This document shows, piece by piece, positions 63,178 through 64,000 of a stretch of DNA of 64,000 nucleotides (the stretch's first letter is position 1; every line of letters starts with the position of its first letter). The notes beneath the pieces were generated by a model. It did not search any database and was not told the DNA's origin. It was given only the letters and a program-made list of their open reading frames with translations. Source of the DNA: Candidatus Bathyarchaeota archaeon (GTDB taxonomy: Archaea; Thermoproteota; Bathyarchaeia; Bathyarchaeales; Bathycorpusculaceae); contig PLYI01000081.1 of assembly GCA_003151735.1 (NCBI GenBank), forward strand, positions 1-64,000, read 5' to 3'. A program made the translations under genes and the position numbers.

Positions 63178-63319
63178 TTAAGTTGGCGCCTTTCCCATCT
63201 AAAACACGAATGGTGGTTTATAGTTTTTCCCTAAAAAAACAGAAATTTATCGAAGTGAGTTGACCATAATCTTATATTGCCCGTATACATTTCAGTTTAA
63301 TTGTATACGAAGTGGTAGT

Positions 63320-63541
63320 GTGGCGACAGAGGTCCTATCTGTAAGGGTCAAAAAAAACCTCAAAGATGAAGCAGAAAAGCTGGGAGTTGACTTAAGAGCA
63401 GAAGTGGAAAACCTCCTTGAACAACTCGTCGCTGAAAAAAAGGCAAAAGCACAGCAAATAGCAAAAGAGCTTCGTGAAGCAATGGATGTTACACCTGAAG
63501 AGTGGGCCGAGGATGTCAGAGCGACAAGGGACGAAATGTAG
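63320..63541 (+). CDS. VapB-type antitoxin
   Basis: The track start at 63260 gives an implausible YCPYTFQFNCIRSG leader; the GTG at 63320 is better, giving 73 residues. The N-terminus LSVRVKKNLKDEAEKLGVD with LRAEVENLLEQLVAE matches archaeal VapB-like antitoxins (ribbon-helix-helix/AbrB-like DNA-binding start and helix). It would repress its operon and neutralise a VapC RNase. The matching toxin gene after it is broken. Confidence 0.7.
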   Translation: MATEVLSVRVKKNLKDEAEKLGVDLRAEVENLLEQLVAEKKAKAQQIAKELREAMDVTPEEWAEDVRATRDEM

Positions 63542-63542
63542 G

Positions 63543-63910
63543 TACCTGATAGACACATCCGCTCTCTATCCTATTCTACTTTCTGGTGTTCCTCTTAACT
63601 CCAGGAGTGTGCAATAAGCTCCTTAACAGAATATGAGATAGGAAACGTATTATAGAGAGAGAGCAATCACAGAAGGATGAAAAACCTCCAGTTGGCGGCA
63701 ACAACTTTCTCGAAAGCAATGCAGACTTTAACAAAACTTGAATTCGACTCAATCGCTAACGTCCTCGTTGTTGCTATAGAAAGGAACCTTACTTTCTATG
63801 ATGCGTCATACGCATACATAGCTGAAAAAGAAAACCTCAGATTAGTCACGCAGGACACAGATTTGTTAAAGAAATGCAAGGTTGCAATTCCAATAAAAGA
63901 AATGAAATAG
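63543..63910 (+). pseudogene. Decayed VapC (PIN-domain) toxin gene
   Basis: The reading starts right after the antitoxin stop: YLIDTSALYPILLSG is the PIN N-terminus with the first Asp. It stops after LNSRSVQ; one base on, AISSLTEYEIGNVL resumes in another frame and then meets TAG where VapC proteins usually have Trp (NVLWKE). The C-terminal part, listed as a 77-residue ORF at 63677, keeps YDASYAYIAEKENLRLVTQDTDLL, the PIN end with two acidic residues. There is no start codon in frame. At least two disabling changes are therefore visible. Confidence 0.65.
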
Positions 63911-64000
63911 ATACGACACGTAAATTAGATTTTTTCTATTTTTTAAGGGCATATTTGGATGCTAATAGTGGTTCATTGGAGGACCTATAGGGGAAGGCAA

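Overview
This window is archaeal chromosome, most likely from an uncultured anaerobe of the TACK side (Bathyarchaeia-like). The phylum is my inference. The archaeal signature genes are seen directly: archaeal-type LeuS, diphthine synthase DphB, RNA polymerase subunit H, uS10, geranylgeranyl reductase, CTP-type riboflavin kinase with a DNA-binding domain (RbkR), archaeal FAD synthetase RibL, a thiolase/DUF35 pair, and TATA-box promoters with little or no leader. The metabolism visible here is anaerobic and cofactor-rich: a two-subunit 2-oxoacid:ferredoxin oxidoreductase, class III ribonucleotide reductase with its activase, a tungstate ABC transporter with a ModE-type regulator, corrinoid synthesis genes, an F420-dependent NADP reductase-like protein, and GTP-dependent PEP carboxykinase.

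Layout. 0-3.2 kb: end of a P-type ATPase gene, then a compact minus-strand cassette of overlapping small and winged-helix genes with a tRNA-like 5' fragment at its upstream edge. 3.4-6.3 kb: leuS. 6.5-11.5 kb: an AT-rich accessory block with a ComQ/polyprenyl-synthase-like protein, an MFS transporter, a radical SAM/SPASM peptide-maturase-like protein, and small proteins. 11.5-15.5 kb: small conserved proteins, a response regulator, an HtpX-like protease. 15.5-16.7 kb: a Fic gene lying between an intact tRNA-Ser(GCT) and a decayed copy of its 3' part. 16.9-22.6 kb: flavin protein, DUF996, duplicated ferritin-like protein, 2-oxoacid:ferredoxin oxidoreductase. 23.3-26.6 kb: nrdR-nrdD-nrdG. 27-29.6 kb: F420 reductase, two broken exported-protein genes, RpoH/Rpb5. 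29.6-33.1 kb: ModE and TupCBA. 33.2-41.7 kb: a dehydrogenase, a HAD phosphatase and a 1,894-residue DUF4011-type helicase-nuclease. 41.9-47.1 kb: thiolase/DUF35, exported proteins, cobalamin genes. 47.2-53.5 kb: DphB, DUF357, RibL, rhomboid, RbkR, a beta-propeller surface protein, a methyltransferase, HtpX. 53.5-64 kb: MBL hydrolase, pckG, asparagine synthetase-like gene, Lrp and HxlR regulators, geranylgeranyl reductase, flavodoxin, uS10, an AN1/M50 protease and a decayed VapBC pair.

The features most worth following up are: (1) the prenyl-synthase-like / MFS / radical SAM-SPASM cluster, a candidate modified-peptide or prenylation system; (2) a repeated, T-rich 3'-end element found just after four unrelated genes, always in the same orientation as the gene it follows; (3) the Fic mini-element at tRNA-Ser with an operator-like inverted repeat around its TATA box; (4) an RNA polymerase subunit H with a full-length Rpb5-like N-terminal extension; and (5) the winged-helix cassette beside a tRNA fragment. 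Several genes show frameshifts or in-frame stops (glycoside-hydrolase-like remnant, VapC, two exported proteins). Some of these could be assembly errors rather than real decay.
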